Below, piece after piece: positions 39,976 to 47,670 of a stretch of 64,000 bases of DNA. Position 1 is the first letter of the stretch; every line of letters begins with the position of its first letter. Below the pieces are notes generated by a model that was given only the letters and a program-made list of their open reading frames with translations, was not told the origin of the DNA and did no database searches. The translations under genes were made by a program, and so were the position numbers. The stretch comes from Candidatus Reconcilbacillus cellulovorans (GTDB lineage: Bacteria > Bacillota > Bacilli > Paenibacillales > Reconciliibacillaceae). The stretch covers positions 62,001 through 126,000 of the forward strand of contig MOXJ01000003.1 in assembly GCA_002507565.1 (NCBI GenBank). The letters run 5' to 3'.

Positions 39976-41475
39976 TCAATAATGAATCACGATGTTGCCG
40001 TCGTGCCAGAATACTTTGCCGTCGAGCTGCTCGGCCAGCGCACGCAGCGGGATATAAAGCCGGTTGTCGCGGACGACGGGCGGCTGGTCGAGCGAGACGT
40101 TTTCCAGCTTTTTGCCGTCGACGATGATGTCGCGGCTGCCGATGGAAAACGCGACCGTCTTGCCGTTTTTCGTCGCGGTCACCCGACCGGCCTGGGTGTT
40201 CCAGTCGACCGTGGCGCCGAGCGCTTCGGACACGAGTCGGACGGACGCCAGCGTGCGGCCGGACGTCGGATCGACGTAGGACGCGATGTCGGACGACGAT
40301 ACGTCCTTGCCGTCGACGCGCAGCCCCGCCGCGCCGACCGTCATCCGCACGCCGGCGATGTCGGCGACGCGAGACAAAATCGCATAGGCGTGCGCCCGCG
40401 CTTCTTTGGCGTCGGCGGCGGCGACGGCCGCGTAATACTGTTCGGCGTGCTGCTCCAGTTCGGCATAAGCTTGTGCGCCGAGCCGCTCTTTCACGATGAC
40501 TTCGAGCTGGCTCAGGAAGGCGTTGCCTTCGGCGGCGTGGATCTTGGCGCGGCTCAGGTCGCCTTTGGCCAGGTCGGTATCCAGCGTGGCGTTCGCGTAC
40601 GCATTGATTTTGCCGGCGATGGCGCGCGCCAGCCAACGGTCGATGTCGGCTTTTTTTACTTTCGATCCGTCGCCGCTGCCGAACGCGGCACGAATCGCGT
40701 CGGCCGCTTCGACCGAACCGGTCGAGAAGTACTGGTAAATCGGCATGAAGAAGAAGTAGCCTTCCACGATATGTTCCTTGACCGCGTCGGTGTTGCCGGC
40801 CTTGTAGTCCGTTTCGACGACAGCGCCGTAACGCATTGTGCCGAGTACGAATACTTTCATCATCGTTTTTTGAAAGTATTGCCGAAATACACCGAATTCG
40901 GTCGTGTCGCGCTTGTCGATCGCCTGTTTCAGACCGGGCAGCGCGACGTTTTTCAGGACGTTCTGCGTCAGCGTGCTGAAGTTTTGGTCGCGTTTACCGG
41001 CGGTCACGTAGATCGTGCCGTCGAACAGCGTCTCGGCGCGGGCGAGCGCGGTTTTCGCGGCTGCCGTGTCGCCGTTTTGCAGCGCGGTCGCGGCCTGACC
41101 GACCAGAGCATTGATTTCTTCGTAGAAAAACCATTGCAGCCCCTTGTCGAGCGCCTGCTTGACCTGCCCGGCCGTCGCCTGACCTTGCAGCCCGGCGTTT
41201 AGCACGACCGAAACTTCTTCATCGATCTGCGGTTTGCGCGCCTTGACGGCGGCACGGAACGACGTTTCGTATGTTTGCTTGACCTGGTTCAGGTCGACCG
41301 GTTGCGCGTTCAAAAGTTGCAGCAGCCGGTTGTATTCGGATACGTAACGCTGTTCGGCCGACGAATCGGTCGCGGAAGTCGCCGGGGAACCGGCGGGGTC
41401 GTCGGCGGCAACGGGCGCGGCGACGGCGATCGCCGCCAAAACGAGCGACAGAGCCAGTGACAACGTTTTGCGCAT
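39976..41475 (-). CDS. Secreted stalk-domain protein, first gene of the iron-uptake operon
   Basis: 499 aa. Signal peptide MRKTLSLALSLVLAAIAVAAPVAA, a long mostly helical region (about 40-350), then a copper-amine-oxidase N-terminal-like stalk domain at the C-terminus (GLRVDGKDVSSSDIASY..RTLASVRLVSEALGATVDW..RDNRLYIPLRALAEQL). ATG at 41475 follows GAGAGGAA. Promoter with Fur box lies directly upstream. A wall-bound iron-binding or scaffold role for the FTR1 permease is inferred from context; the family itself does not reveal it. Confidence 0.75.
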   Translation of the reverse strand: MRKTLSLALSLVLAAIAVAAPVAADDPAGSPATSATDSSAEQRYVSEYNRLLQLLNAQPVDLNQVKQTYETSFRAAVKARKPQIDEEVSVVLNAGLQGQATAGQVKQALDKGLQWFFYEEINALVGQAATALQNGDTAAAKTALARAETLFDGTIYVTAGKRDQNFSTLTQNVLKNVALPGLKQAIDKRDTTEFGVFRQYFQKTMMKVFVLGTMRYGAVVETDYKAGNTDAVKEHIVEGYFFFMPIYQYFSTGSVEAADAIRAAFGSGDGSKVKKADIDRWLARAIAGKINAYANATLDTDLAKGDLSRAKIHAAEGNAFLSQLEVIVKERLGAQAYAELEQHAEQYYAAVAAADAKEARAHAYAILSRVADIAGVRMTVGAAGLRVDGKDVSSSDIASYVDPTSGRTLASVRLVSEALGATVDWNTQAGRVTATKNGKTVAFSIGSRDIIVDGKKLENVSLDQPPVVRDNRLYIPLRALAEQLDGKVFWHDGNIVIHY

Positions 41476-41515
41476 AATAGCATTCCTCTCCCTCAGGATG
41501 TCTTTATTTACGGAT

Positions 41516-41565
41516 TGAGAATCATTCTCGAATTCAATGATAATCATTATCAAACCGATTGTCAA
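41516..41565 (-). promoter_or_regulatory. Fur-controlled promoter of the FTR1 operon
   Basis: Minus strand: TTGACA (41565-41560), 17-nt spacer, TATCAT (41542-41537). A perfect 7-1-7 Fur box TGATAAT-C-ATTATCA (41538-41552) covers the -10, and a second, near-perfect one TGAGAAT-C-ATTCTCG lies at 41516-41530 on the transcript start side. Iron-loaded Fur should silence this promoter. Confidence 0.88.
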
Positions 41566-41570
41566 GCGGA

Positions 41571-41600
41571 TTGACAGTGAAAATCGTTTTCGATTATAAT
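41571..41600 (+). promoter_or_regulatory. Consensus promoter of the phosphodiesterase-glycosyltransferase operon, Fur-like box in spacer
   Basis: TTGACA (41571-41576), 18-nt spacer, TATAAT (41595-41600). The spacer holds TGAAAAT-C-GTTTTCG (41578-41592), a degenerate 7-1-7 Fur box. It is back to back with the FTR1 promoter, with the two -35 boxes only 5 nt apart. Confidence 0.75.
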
Positions 41601-41678
41601 GCAAGGCGACGTCGCTTGTCAAACGGCGCGTAGAACGGCGGCGTCGGTTGAAGTCGATTTGAGCGGGACGGTGTCGAT

Positions 41679-43226
41679 GTGCGGACAACGCGATTGGAAC
41701 ATCCAGGCAAGCGGGCGTCGCGCGTGGAAATCGTGTTGGCGCGCTGCTGGAATGTTTTAAATGAAGGAAAACCGTTCACGCCGGTGATGGCGCTCGGCGT
41801 CGCGATCGCGTATTTTGTGGCGGTCGGCGGTTTTTCGGACGGATCGTCGGCCCGCGCGGTGGCTGTCGGGTTGGCGGCGACGCTGCCGCTTTTCGTCGTT
41901 TTTTACACGTTTGATTTTCCGCTGTTTTTGCGCAATTATTTGTGGCTTCCCGTCGTCGCGTTCGCGCTGCTTCGGCCGGGCGTCGACGTGGTGCTGTGGC
42001 TGGTCGTCGCGGCGGTCTATTTCTTTTTTACGGTGTTCGTGTGGGGGACGCTGTATTACCGGCTGCGGATCGGGACGCCGTGGACGAATTTCCGGCATTT
42101 CTGGAAGCTTGTTTTGAAAAACAGCGATTCGACGAGCGGCAACGCGCAGGAGCAGTTGCCGAAGCTTCTCCTGCTGACGGCGTGGTGGGACCATTTCCGG
42201 CGTGTGGACGCGTTGTCGGGCGGCTGGCCGGCGGACGAGCTGTATTTGGCCGTCGGTTTTGCGGCGGGGCTGGCCGTCTACGCATGGTGGCTGCACCGCA
42301 GCCTATTCGACTGGAAACCGGCGCAATACCGCGGCTATGTGCGCGACCGGGAGCCGCCGGCGCCGGCGGAACCGCCCGCGGACCGGGTCGTCGTCGTCGT
42401 GATCGACGGCATGCGCAAGGACCGGTTTTTCGAGGCGCATACGCCGGTCATGGACGTGCTGCGCCGCGACGGGACGGAGTTCGTTCGAATGGAGACGGTG
42501 TATCCCGCGCGCACGGTCGTCTGTTTCTCGTCGATGATGACGGGCACGTATCCGGAAGAGCACGGCATCCGCTCGAACATGGTGTGGCGGCTCGGCGTAC
42601 GGGTGGAAACGATCTTCGACGCGCTGCGGAAAGTCGGGAAAAAGGGGCGGCTGCTCGGCATCGCGCATCTGATCGATGCGATGGGCGACGACGTGGACAG
42701 CGTGACGGCGGTCATGCCGAACGACGAGGCGGACCGGCGCATTATGGAGCGGGCGATCCGGATCATGGAAGAAGAATGTCCGGATTTGCTCGTCGTGCAA
42801 CTGATCGCGACCGACCAGACCGGCCACAGTCTCGGCGTGTTCAGCGACGCGTACGTGCGGAAAATCGAGGAGGCCGACGCGCTGATCGGCGCGTTCGTCG
42901 ACTGGTTGCGCGGCCGCGGGCTGTGGGAGCGGACGGCGCTTGTGGTGTGCGCCGACCACGGGCAGTCGGACGGCATCGGCGGCCACGCCCATCTGGACGA
43001 GGGGGAACGGTATGTGCCGTTCTGGATGTGCGGCAGCGGGATCGCGCGCGGACGGGTCGTGGAGCGTCGCCACAGCATCGTGTCGCTGGCGGCGACGATC
43101 GCATGGCTGCTCGGCGTGCCGTATCCGTCGCACGCTCGCGGGCCGGTACTGTGGGAAGCGTTGGCGGAAGCGGAGGAAGGCGTGAAACCGGCAGTCGACG
43201 CGATGGAGCCGGTCGGTAAAGCTTAG
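41679..43226 (+). CDS. Membrane-anchored alkaline-phosphatase-superfamily phosphodiesterase
   Basis: 515 aa. About five hydrophobic segments in residues 30-215, then a type I phosphodiesterase/nucleotide pyrophosphatase domain from about 225: VVVVIDGMRKDRFFEAHTP, nucleophile region PARTVVCFSSMMTGTYPEEHG, TDQTGHSLG and CADHGQSDGIGGHAHLDEGER with metal His/Asp. Likely hydrolyses a phosphodiester or transfers a phospho-head group on a surface polymer or lipid. GTG start at 41679 with GGGACGG upstream. First of three genes with two glycosyltransferases. Confidence 0.82.
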   Translation: MRTTRLEHPGKRASRVEIVLARCWNVLNEGKPFTPVMALGVAIAYFVAVGGFSDGSSARAVAVGLAATLPLFVVFYTFDFPLFLRNYLWLPVVAFALLRPGVDVVLWLVVAAVYFFFTVFVWGTLYYRLRIGTPWTNFRHFWKLVLKNSDSTSGNAQEQLPKLLLLTAWWDHFRRVDALSGGWPADELYLAVGFAAGLAVYAWWLHRSLFDWKPAQYRGYVRDREPPAPAEPPADRVVVVVIDGMRKDRFFEAHTPVMDVLRRDGTEFVRMETVYPARTVVCFSSMMTGTYPEEHGIRSNMVWRLGVRVETIFDALRKVGKKGRLLGIAHLIDAMGDDVDSVTAVMPNDEADRRIMERAIRIMEEECPDLLVVQLIATDQTGHSLGVFSDAYVRKIEEADALIGAFVDWLRGRGLWERTALVVCADHGQSDGIGGHAHLDEGERYVPFWMCGSGIARGRVVERRHSIVSLAATIAWLLGVPYPSHARGPVLWEALAEAEEGVKPAVDAMEPVGKA

Positions 43227-43269
43227 AACGACTTAGACGACGCGGGGAAGTTCGGGGGAGGGGGCCGAT

Positions 43270-44205
43270 GTGGGTTTTGCGGCCGGAAATCAAAAAGAAT
43301 GGCGGGACGGCTGTTATCGGCTGGTCGTGTTTTTGCCTGCGCGGAACGAGGAGGACAACGTCGCCGACGTCGTCGCCGCCGTGCCGCGCGATATGCCCGG
43401 GGCGGACGTGCGCGTGCTCGTGATCGACGACGGTTCGACGGACGCGACGGTTGCGTGCGCGTTGAAAGCGGGGGCAGACCGCGTCGTGTCGCTCGGACGG
43501 CCTTGCGGACTTGGCGCGGCGGTGCGTGCAGGAATGGCGGAGGCGCTGCGGATGGGCGCCGACGTCGCGGTTATGATCGACGCCGACAACGAGTACCCGC
43601 CGGCGCGCATTCCCGATCTCGTGCGGCCGATCGTGCGCGGCGAGGCGGATTACGTCGTCGGTTCGCGGTTTTTGGGCGGCAAGGTGCGCGGGATGAAGTG
43701 GTCGCGACGCGTCGGCAATTTCGCGTTTACGATGCTCGTGCGGTTGCTGACCGGGGTGCCGGTGACGGACGGGCAGTCGGGGATGCGGGCGTTTTCGCGG
43801 GAAGTGCTGGAGCGCGCGGACATTTTGCATGATTACAATTATGCGCAGGTCCTGACGATGAACATCGTCGGCCAGGGGTTCCGGATGGCGGAAGTACCGA
43901 TCGAATACCGGCCGAGGACGCGCGGGCGGTCGTTCATCCGGTACCCGGCATACCTGCGTGCGGTGCTACCCGCCATCTGGCGCGAGTGGCGAAGGCTGCG
44001 CGCGCGGCGGAAAGCGGCGGCAGGGGCGACCGTGAAGAAGACGGACCGCGCGACCGTGAAGAGGACGGTCAGCGGCGCGGAAACGTCAGACCGTGAGGCA
44101 ACGGCGGGCGGCGCGGGGCTGCCCGACGCCGTTGCCGGTGCGGACGCTCGACGTTTCGGGCGGACGGCCGGGTGCGTCGGGCACGAGCCGGTTTCCGGGC
44201 GGTGA
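43270..44205 (+). CDS. Family 2 glycosyltransferase (dolichol-phosphate-mannose-synthase-like)
   Basis: 311 aa. GT-A fold: VVFLPARNEEDNVADVV, VLVIDDGSTDATV, DxD in VMIDADNEYPP, and TDGQSGMRAFSREVLE, VPIEYRPRTRGRSFIRYP. No C-terminal transmembrane anchor; instead a basic, then Gly/Ala-rich tail of about 70 residues that is unlikely to be folded. Probably charges a polyprenyl phosphate with a sugar for the next gene. GTG start with GGGGGAGGGGG upstream. Confidence 0.85.
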   Translation: MGFAAGNQKEWRDGCYRLVVFLPARNEEDNVADVVAAVPRDMPGADVRVLVIDDGSTDATVACALKAGADRVVSLGRPCGLGAAVRAGMAEALRMGADVAVMIDADNEYPPARIPDLVRPIVRGEADYVVGSRFLGGKVRGMKWSRRVGNFAFTMLVRLLTGVPVTDGQSGMRAFSREVLERADILHDYNYAQVLTMNIVGQGFRMAEVPIEYRPRTRGRSFIRYPAYLRAVLPAIWREWRRLRARRKAAAGATVKKTDRATVKRTVSGAETSDREATAGGAGLPDAVAGADARRFGRTAGCVGHEPVSGR

Positions 44206-44217
44206 CGAAGGCGGGCG

Positions 44218-45843
44218 ATGGTGAAGGAGGTTGTTCGGTTCTCGCGGGTGTTGCGAAGTGAAACCGGTCCGCTTGATGGGCTGCTCGCCGTATGCGGGGC
44301 GATGGGCCTTGCGTTCGTCTGGTGGTGGCGGTGGGCGCACGTTCCGGTCTGGCCGCGTTCATGGGACGCCGTCGATTTCGCGCTGGCGCTCGACCGGTTC
44401 GACATGCTGGCGATGCAGCCGCATTTTCCCGGGTATCCTTATTTTATTGCGGCGGGGATGCTCGTTCACCGGTGGGTGGAAAATCCGGTCGTCGCTCTGT
44501 CGCGGTTGAACGCGCTGACGACGATGGCGGCCGCCGTTCCGATGTACTTGCTGGCGCGGACGTGGTGCGGTCCGGGAGCGAGTCTGTTCGTCGTGTTGCT
44601 CGTGCAGTCGGCGCCGTATTTGTGGGGGACGGCCGGGGAACCCATGTCGGAAGGCATGGCGGCGGCGGTGTTCTGGTGGTACGCCTGGGCGGTGAAACGG
44701 GCGTGGGTTTCGCGGAGGTTCTCGGACGAGGCGGTTGCGTCGTTTGCGTTTTCGGTACTGACGGGCGTCCGGCTGTCGTGGTGGCCGTTCGGGCTGATGC
44801 TGGCGGCGCTCTGGTGGCGGAGGATCGCGGCGGTGCAGGGCGACGTCCGGCGGCTCGTGCGGGTGGCGGCGCTTGCGTGCGGAGGGATGGCGCTGGCGGC
44901 GGCGTTTCAGGGCGTCTGGATCGCGGCGCTGGCGGCGGCGGAAGGCGGCTGGCGCGAACTGTGGCTGCTGGCGCGGTCGTTTACGGCGGGGCATTTTACT
45001 GAGTGGGGGCAGACGGCGGTCGGTTCGGACGTGCCGGCGGTCGAACGGATCGTACGGGTCGCGGCGTACGGCGTCGGGTGGACCGCCTTGGGCGCGCAGT
45101 CGCCCGCTCTGGCGTCGCTCCTGTCCGTCTGGTTTGCGTTCGCGGCGGCGATCGGCATTCTTGCGCGGCGGGCGATGCGGGCTGAAAGCCCGGGAATGTC
45201 GGGGAACCGGTCTGCGGATCGGGCTGCAGGCCGGTTCGCCGCGATCGCCGCGGCGGCGGTTGCGTGCTACGCCGTCTGGGTCGTGATCGGCCAAAATGTC
45301 GACAAGCCTCGTCACGTCATCCCCGTCGCGCTGGCGATGTTGTTCGCGTGCGCGTGTGTTGCGCTCGGGCATGTCCGGCGGCTGCGGCGGGCGGACCTAC
45401 GCACGGCGGCTGCTGTGCTGGCGCTTGCCGTCGCCGGTGTCCAGCTCGTGGTCGGTGCCCAAGCCGTCCGGCGGCAGGCGGAAGAGATGCCGGCGGTCGT
45501 GCAGATGGCGGAAGCCGTGGCGCGTTTGCCCGGCCCGGTCAAGCTGTATACGTGGGAAGAAACGAGAGTGCTGGAATTTTTGCAGGTACCTTTTTTCCAC
45601 GAGCGGGTGTATACGTATCGCCCCGCTTTGCTCCGGGAAGAAGCGAAAACGCGGCGCGTGCTTTTAACCGATCACGTGCTGGAAGGTTGGACGCGGCAGG
45701 ATCCGGATGCGGCCGAGCATGTGCGGGAGCTGTTCCGGTTCCGCTCGTCCGGGCTGTGGGACCCGGTCTACGGATCCGTCGTTGTTTACGAATGGGTCGA
45801 ACGGGCGGCTCTGCATGAAACGGGACGTGCCGGAGCAAACTAA
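44218..45843 (+). CDS. Multi-pass membrane glycosyltransferase (GT39/ArnT-like)
   Basis: 541 aa with around ten hydrophobic segments. The layout fits GT-C enzymes: an early loop with acidic residues after the first helix (SWDAVDFALALDRFDMLAMQPHFPGYPYF, the Asp-containing loop), GEPMSEGMAAAVFWW, and KPRHVIPVALAMLF late. Such proteins use polyprenyl-phosphate sugars made by GT2 enzymes like the neighbour upstream. ATG 44218 follows GAAGGC. Target could be a protein or glycolipid; unknown. Confidence 0.75.
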   Translation: MVKEVVRFSRVLRSETGPLDGLLAVCGAMGLAFVWWWRWAHVPVWPRSWDAVDFALALDRFDMLAMQPHFPGYPYFIAAGMLVHRWVENPVVALSRLNALTTMAAAVPMYLLARTWCGPGASLFVVLLVQSAPYLWGTAGEPMSEGMAAAVFWWYAWAVKRAWVSRRFSDEAVASFAFSVLTGVRLSWWPFGLMLAALWWRRIAAVQGDVRRLVRVAALACGGMALAAAFQGVWIAALAAAEGGWRELWLLARSFTAGHFTEWGQTAVGSDVPAVERIVRVAAYGVGWTALGAQSPALASLLSVWFAFAAAIGILARRAMRAESPGMSGNRSADRAAGRFAAIAAAAVACYAVWVVIGQNVDKPRHVIPVALAMLFACACVALGHVRRLRRADLRTAAAVLALAVAGVQLVVGAQAVRRQAEEMPAVVQMAEAVARLPGPVKLYTWEETRVLEFLQVPFFHERVYTYRPALLREEAKTRRVLLTDHVLEGWTRQDPDAAEHVRELFRFRSSGLWDPVYGSVVVYEWVERAALHETGRAGAN

Positions 45844-45872
45844 CGGCGACACCGGTACAAGGGGTGAACGCC

Positions 45873-46336
45873 ATGCCTTCGGACTCGCAGGCGCAGCGCC
45901 GCCAGGAGCGGAAAAACCGCAACGTCCGCGAAACGGCCGCGCCGGACAAGAAACAAGACGGCCCGAACCGCCCTTCGACCTGAGCGCGCTTCGGGACGAT
46001 CCCGAACTGGATCCGTTCGAGATCGAGTTTTTGCCGGAATTCCGGGAGGGACGGCGGCCGCGCGGGCCGTTCGTCAACTCGAGCGGTGTCGTGATCGGCG
46101 ACCATCTGTACGCGTCGCCGCATTCGCCGCTCGAACGGTGGAGTCGCGATACGGACCCGGCCGTTATGGCGGGTGACGAGTGGGTCCATCCGTTCAAGGA
46201 CATCGGGTTTCGTTCCGACGAAAACCGCGCGCTGTTTGAGCGCGGAGAGCCGCCGTCGCGGGCGGGCGAAAGGTTTTCCCATCCGCAGGAGGACACCGCG
46301 TACGGCGCGTATGCGCCGCGGGAAGACAGCGAATGA
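45873..46336 (+). pseudogene. Small acidic Bacillales protein (DUF3905-like), apparent frameshift
   Basis: A good SD (AAGGGG, 8 nt before) points to ATG 45873, but that frame stops at 45981-45983 after 36 codons (charged N-terminus PSDSQAQRRQERKNRN). The -1-related frame then carries the conserved-looking part FDLSALRDDPELDPFEIEFLPEF, GPFVNSSGVVIGDHLYAS, SPLERWSRDTDPAVMAGDEWVHPF to a stop at 46336. That second frame has no SD-linked start of its own. One base gained or lost around 45915-45980 would restore a protein of about 154 aa. Resemblance to DUF3905 is from memory of the pattern NSPLENWSEDTDPA and is not firm. Confidence 0.55.
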
Positions 46337-46378
46337 TGCGGGGGCGGCGGGGGTTGTTCGGATCGGCGGGAAGTGCTG

Positions 46379-46407
46379 AAAAAAGCCGGGGTGACCGGCT
46401 TTTTTCT
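46379..46407. terminator. Bidirectional terminator between the small gene and spo0M
   Basis: AAAAAAGCCGG-ggtga-CCGGCTTTTTT: an 11-bp stem with A/T arms, able to stop transcription from both sides. It abuts the spo0M stop. Confidence 0.92.
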
Positions 46408-47181
46408 TTATCGCATATGTGCATCGATTGCGCTCCGCAATCGGTGGGCAACCGTCCTCGGATCGCGCAGCTCGGCTTCATCGAACGACAGTCGCTGCAT
46501 ACGCTCGTCGAGCTCCAGCGCCGACTCGAGCATGCCGAGTAAGCCTCTCGCCCGCCGGTCGATTTCCAGCCACACGTCGACGCCCGTCGGCCGCAGGAAA
46601 AACACGAGTTCGAGTTCTTCCAGGCGGCCGCGATAGGCGGGCGGCGGGGCGAACTCGAATTCTTGAACAAACGGCAACCGGCCGCCGAGGCGCGAAGCGT
46701 ATTCGCACTGGGCCTTGCGCAGCCGGAAGCCGAGCGATTGAACGGCGTCGAGAACGGCCTGTGCATAGGGATGCGGGTCGACTTCGATGTGATCATGGTC
46801 GGTCGGGTCGACGGCGTTGTCGATGTCCAGGCCGGTTTTCAGCCAGACCGGCGTCCCGCCGCGGGTCGTCGGCGTATCGAGCGGCAGTACGAAGGAGAAG
46901 GGAAGGTCGATCGTTTCATTCGGCCGGACGACGAGCGGTTCGGTGATCCGGAATTTGCCGATGATCGCGGTTTGCGGAATTTTGTGATCGTCTTTCTCGA
47001 CGATGTACCGGGTCATCAGTTGCAAATAAATGCCGTCGATCCGTTGTTCGACCGATCCGCCGCGGATGAAGACCGTTCCGCGCACTTCGTCGCCGGGTCT
47101 TAGGCGCGGCGTTTCGAGCCGCGTGTCGACTTTAGCCGCGCCGATGCCGACGCTGGCCAGCATGCGCTGGAAGAAGGACAT
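46408..47181 (-). CDS. spo0M: Sporulation-control protein Spo0M
   Basis: 257 aa arrestin-like protein. N-terminus MSFFQRMLASVGIGAAKVDTRLETPRLRPGDEV is typical, followed by GGSVEQRIDGIYLQL and DNAVDPTDHDHIEVDPHPYAQAVLDAV. In Bacillus Spo0M acts at the start of sporulation and in cell shape control, and is expressed from SigH and SigW promoters. SD GGGAGGAAA precedes the ATG on the minus strand. The promoter found upstream (47222-47247) fits an ECF/SigW type. Confidence 0.93.
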   Translation of the reverse strand: MSFFQRMLASVGIGAAKVDTRLETPRLRPGDEVRGTVFIRGGSVEQRIDGIYLQLMTRYIVEKDDHKIPQTAIIGKFRITEPLVVRPNETIDLPFSFVLPLDTPTTRGGTPVWLKTGLDIDNAVDPTDHDHIEVDPHPYAQAVLDAVQSLGFRLRKAQCEYASRLGGRLPFVQEFEFAPPPAYRGRLEELELVFFLRPTGVDVWLEIDRRARGLLGMLESALELDERMQRLSFDEAELRDPRTVAHRLRSAIDAHMR

Positions 47182-47221
47182 GACGATTTCCTCCCGTATG
47201 AAAAGGACTTCACCTCTTTTC

Positions 47222-47247
47222 TACGCACCGGCCGCCGCGCAGTTTCA
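47222..47247 (-). promoter_or_regulatory. ECF (SigW-type) promoter of spo0M
   Basis: Minus strand: TGAAAC (47247-47242), 16-nt spacer, CGTA (47225-47222), which is the SigW consensus. Its -35 overlaps the stop of the upstream AT-rich lipoprotein gene. Confidence 0.65.
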
Positions 47248-47646
47248 TCGGGTCCGAAAGCCGAAACGATAATCTTTCCCCATTTTTTGATGATCCGCTG
47301 TTTGGATTTCACCGCTCAGGACAACAGTAATGCCGTCGCCTGATCCCCATAAACCTTTCGGATCAGAAAATTGTATCGTCAGCCGCTTGTTATTTTTGTC
47401 ATAATGATATGAAAAAATGTTGCTTATATTCTGTTCAAAATGTTTTCCTGTGTGAATACTAATATTTTTAGAGTTGAGAGAAGCAGGATCCATATCATAT
47501 TTAAAATTTATGATAATGGGAGATTGTTCATGAACATCAGTTTCGCCGTCTTGTGGTGAAGTCGATAGAATCCATGTGTTATGATCTTTTGAACTGCAAG
47601 AGGATGTAAATATAAGTAATAAGAGAATAAGTAACTTCCGAAACAT
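47245..47646 (-). CDS. Small lipoprotein with bacterial Ig-like (Big_5) domain
   Basis: 133 aa, AT-rich. Lipoprotein signal peptide MFRKLLILLLLIFTSSC with the Cys at residue 17. The body shows STSPQDGETDVHEQSPIIINFKYDMDPASLNSKNISI, the pattern of Big_5 / Ig-like domains at the N-terminus of cell-surface proteins, ending with QTADHQKMGKDYRFGFRTR. Likely anchored on the outer face of the membrane. SD AGGAGGAG is about 8 nt upstream. It shares the AT-rich island and direction with the next gene upstream, probably one operon. Confidence 0.7.
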   Translation of the reverse strand: MFRKLLILLLLIFTSSCSSKDHNTWILSTSPQDGETDVHEQSPIIINFKYDMDPASLNSKNISIHTGKHFEQNISNIFSYHYDKNNKRLTIQFSDPKGLWGSGDGITVVLSGEIQTADHQKMGKDYRFGFRTR

Positions 47647-47670
47647 TTATATTTCTCCTCCATCAGTCCA

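Noticed and set aside
37882-45843. Prophage or defence island around the iron and glycan genes
   Set aside because: No integrase, phage structural, restriction or nuclease genes; composition is that of the host.
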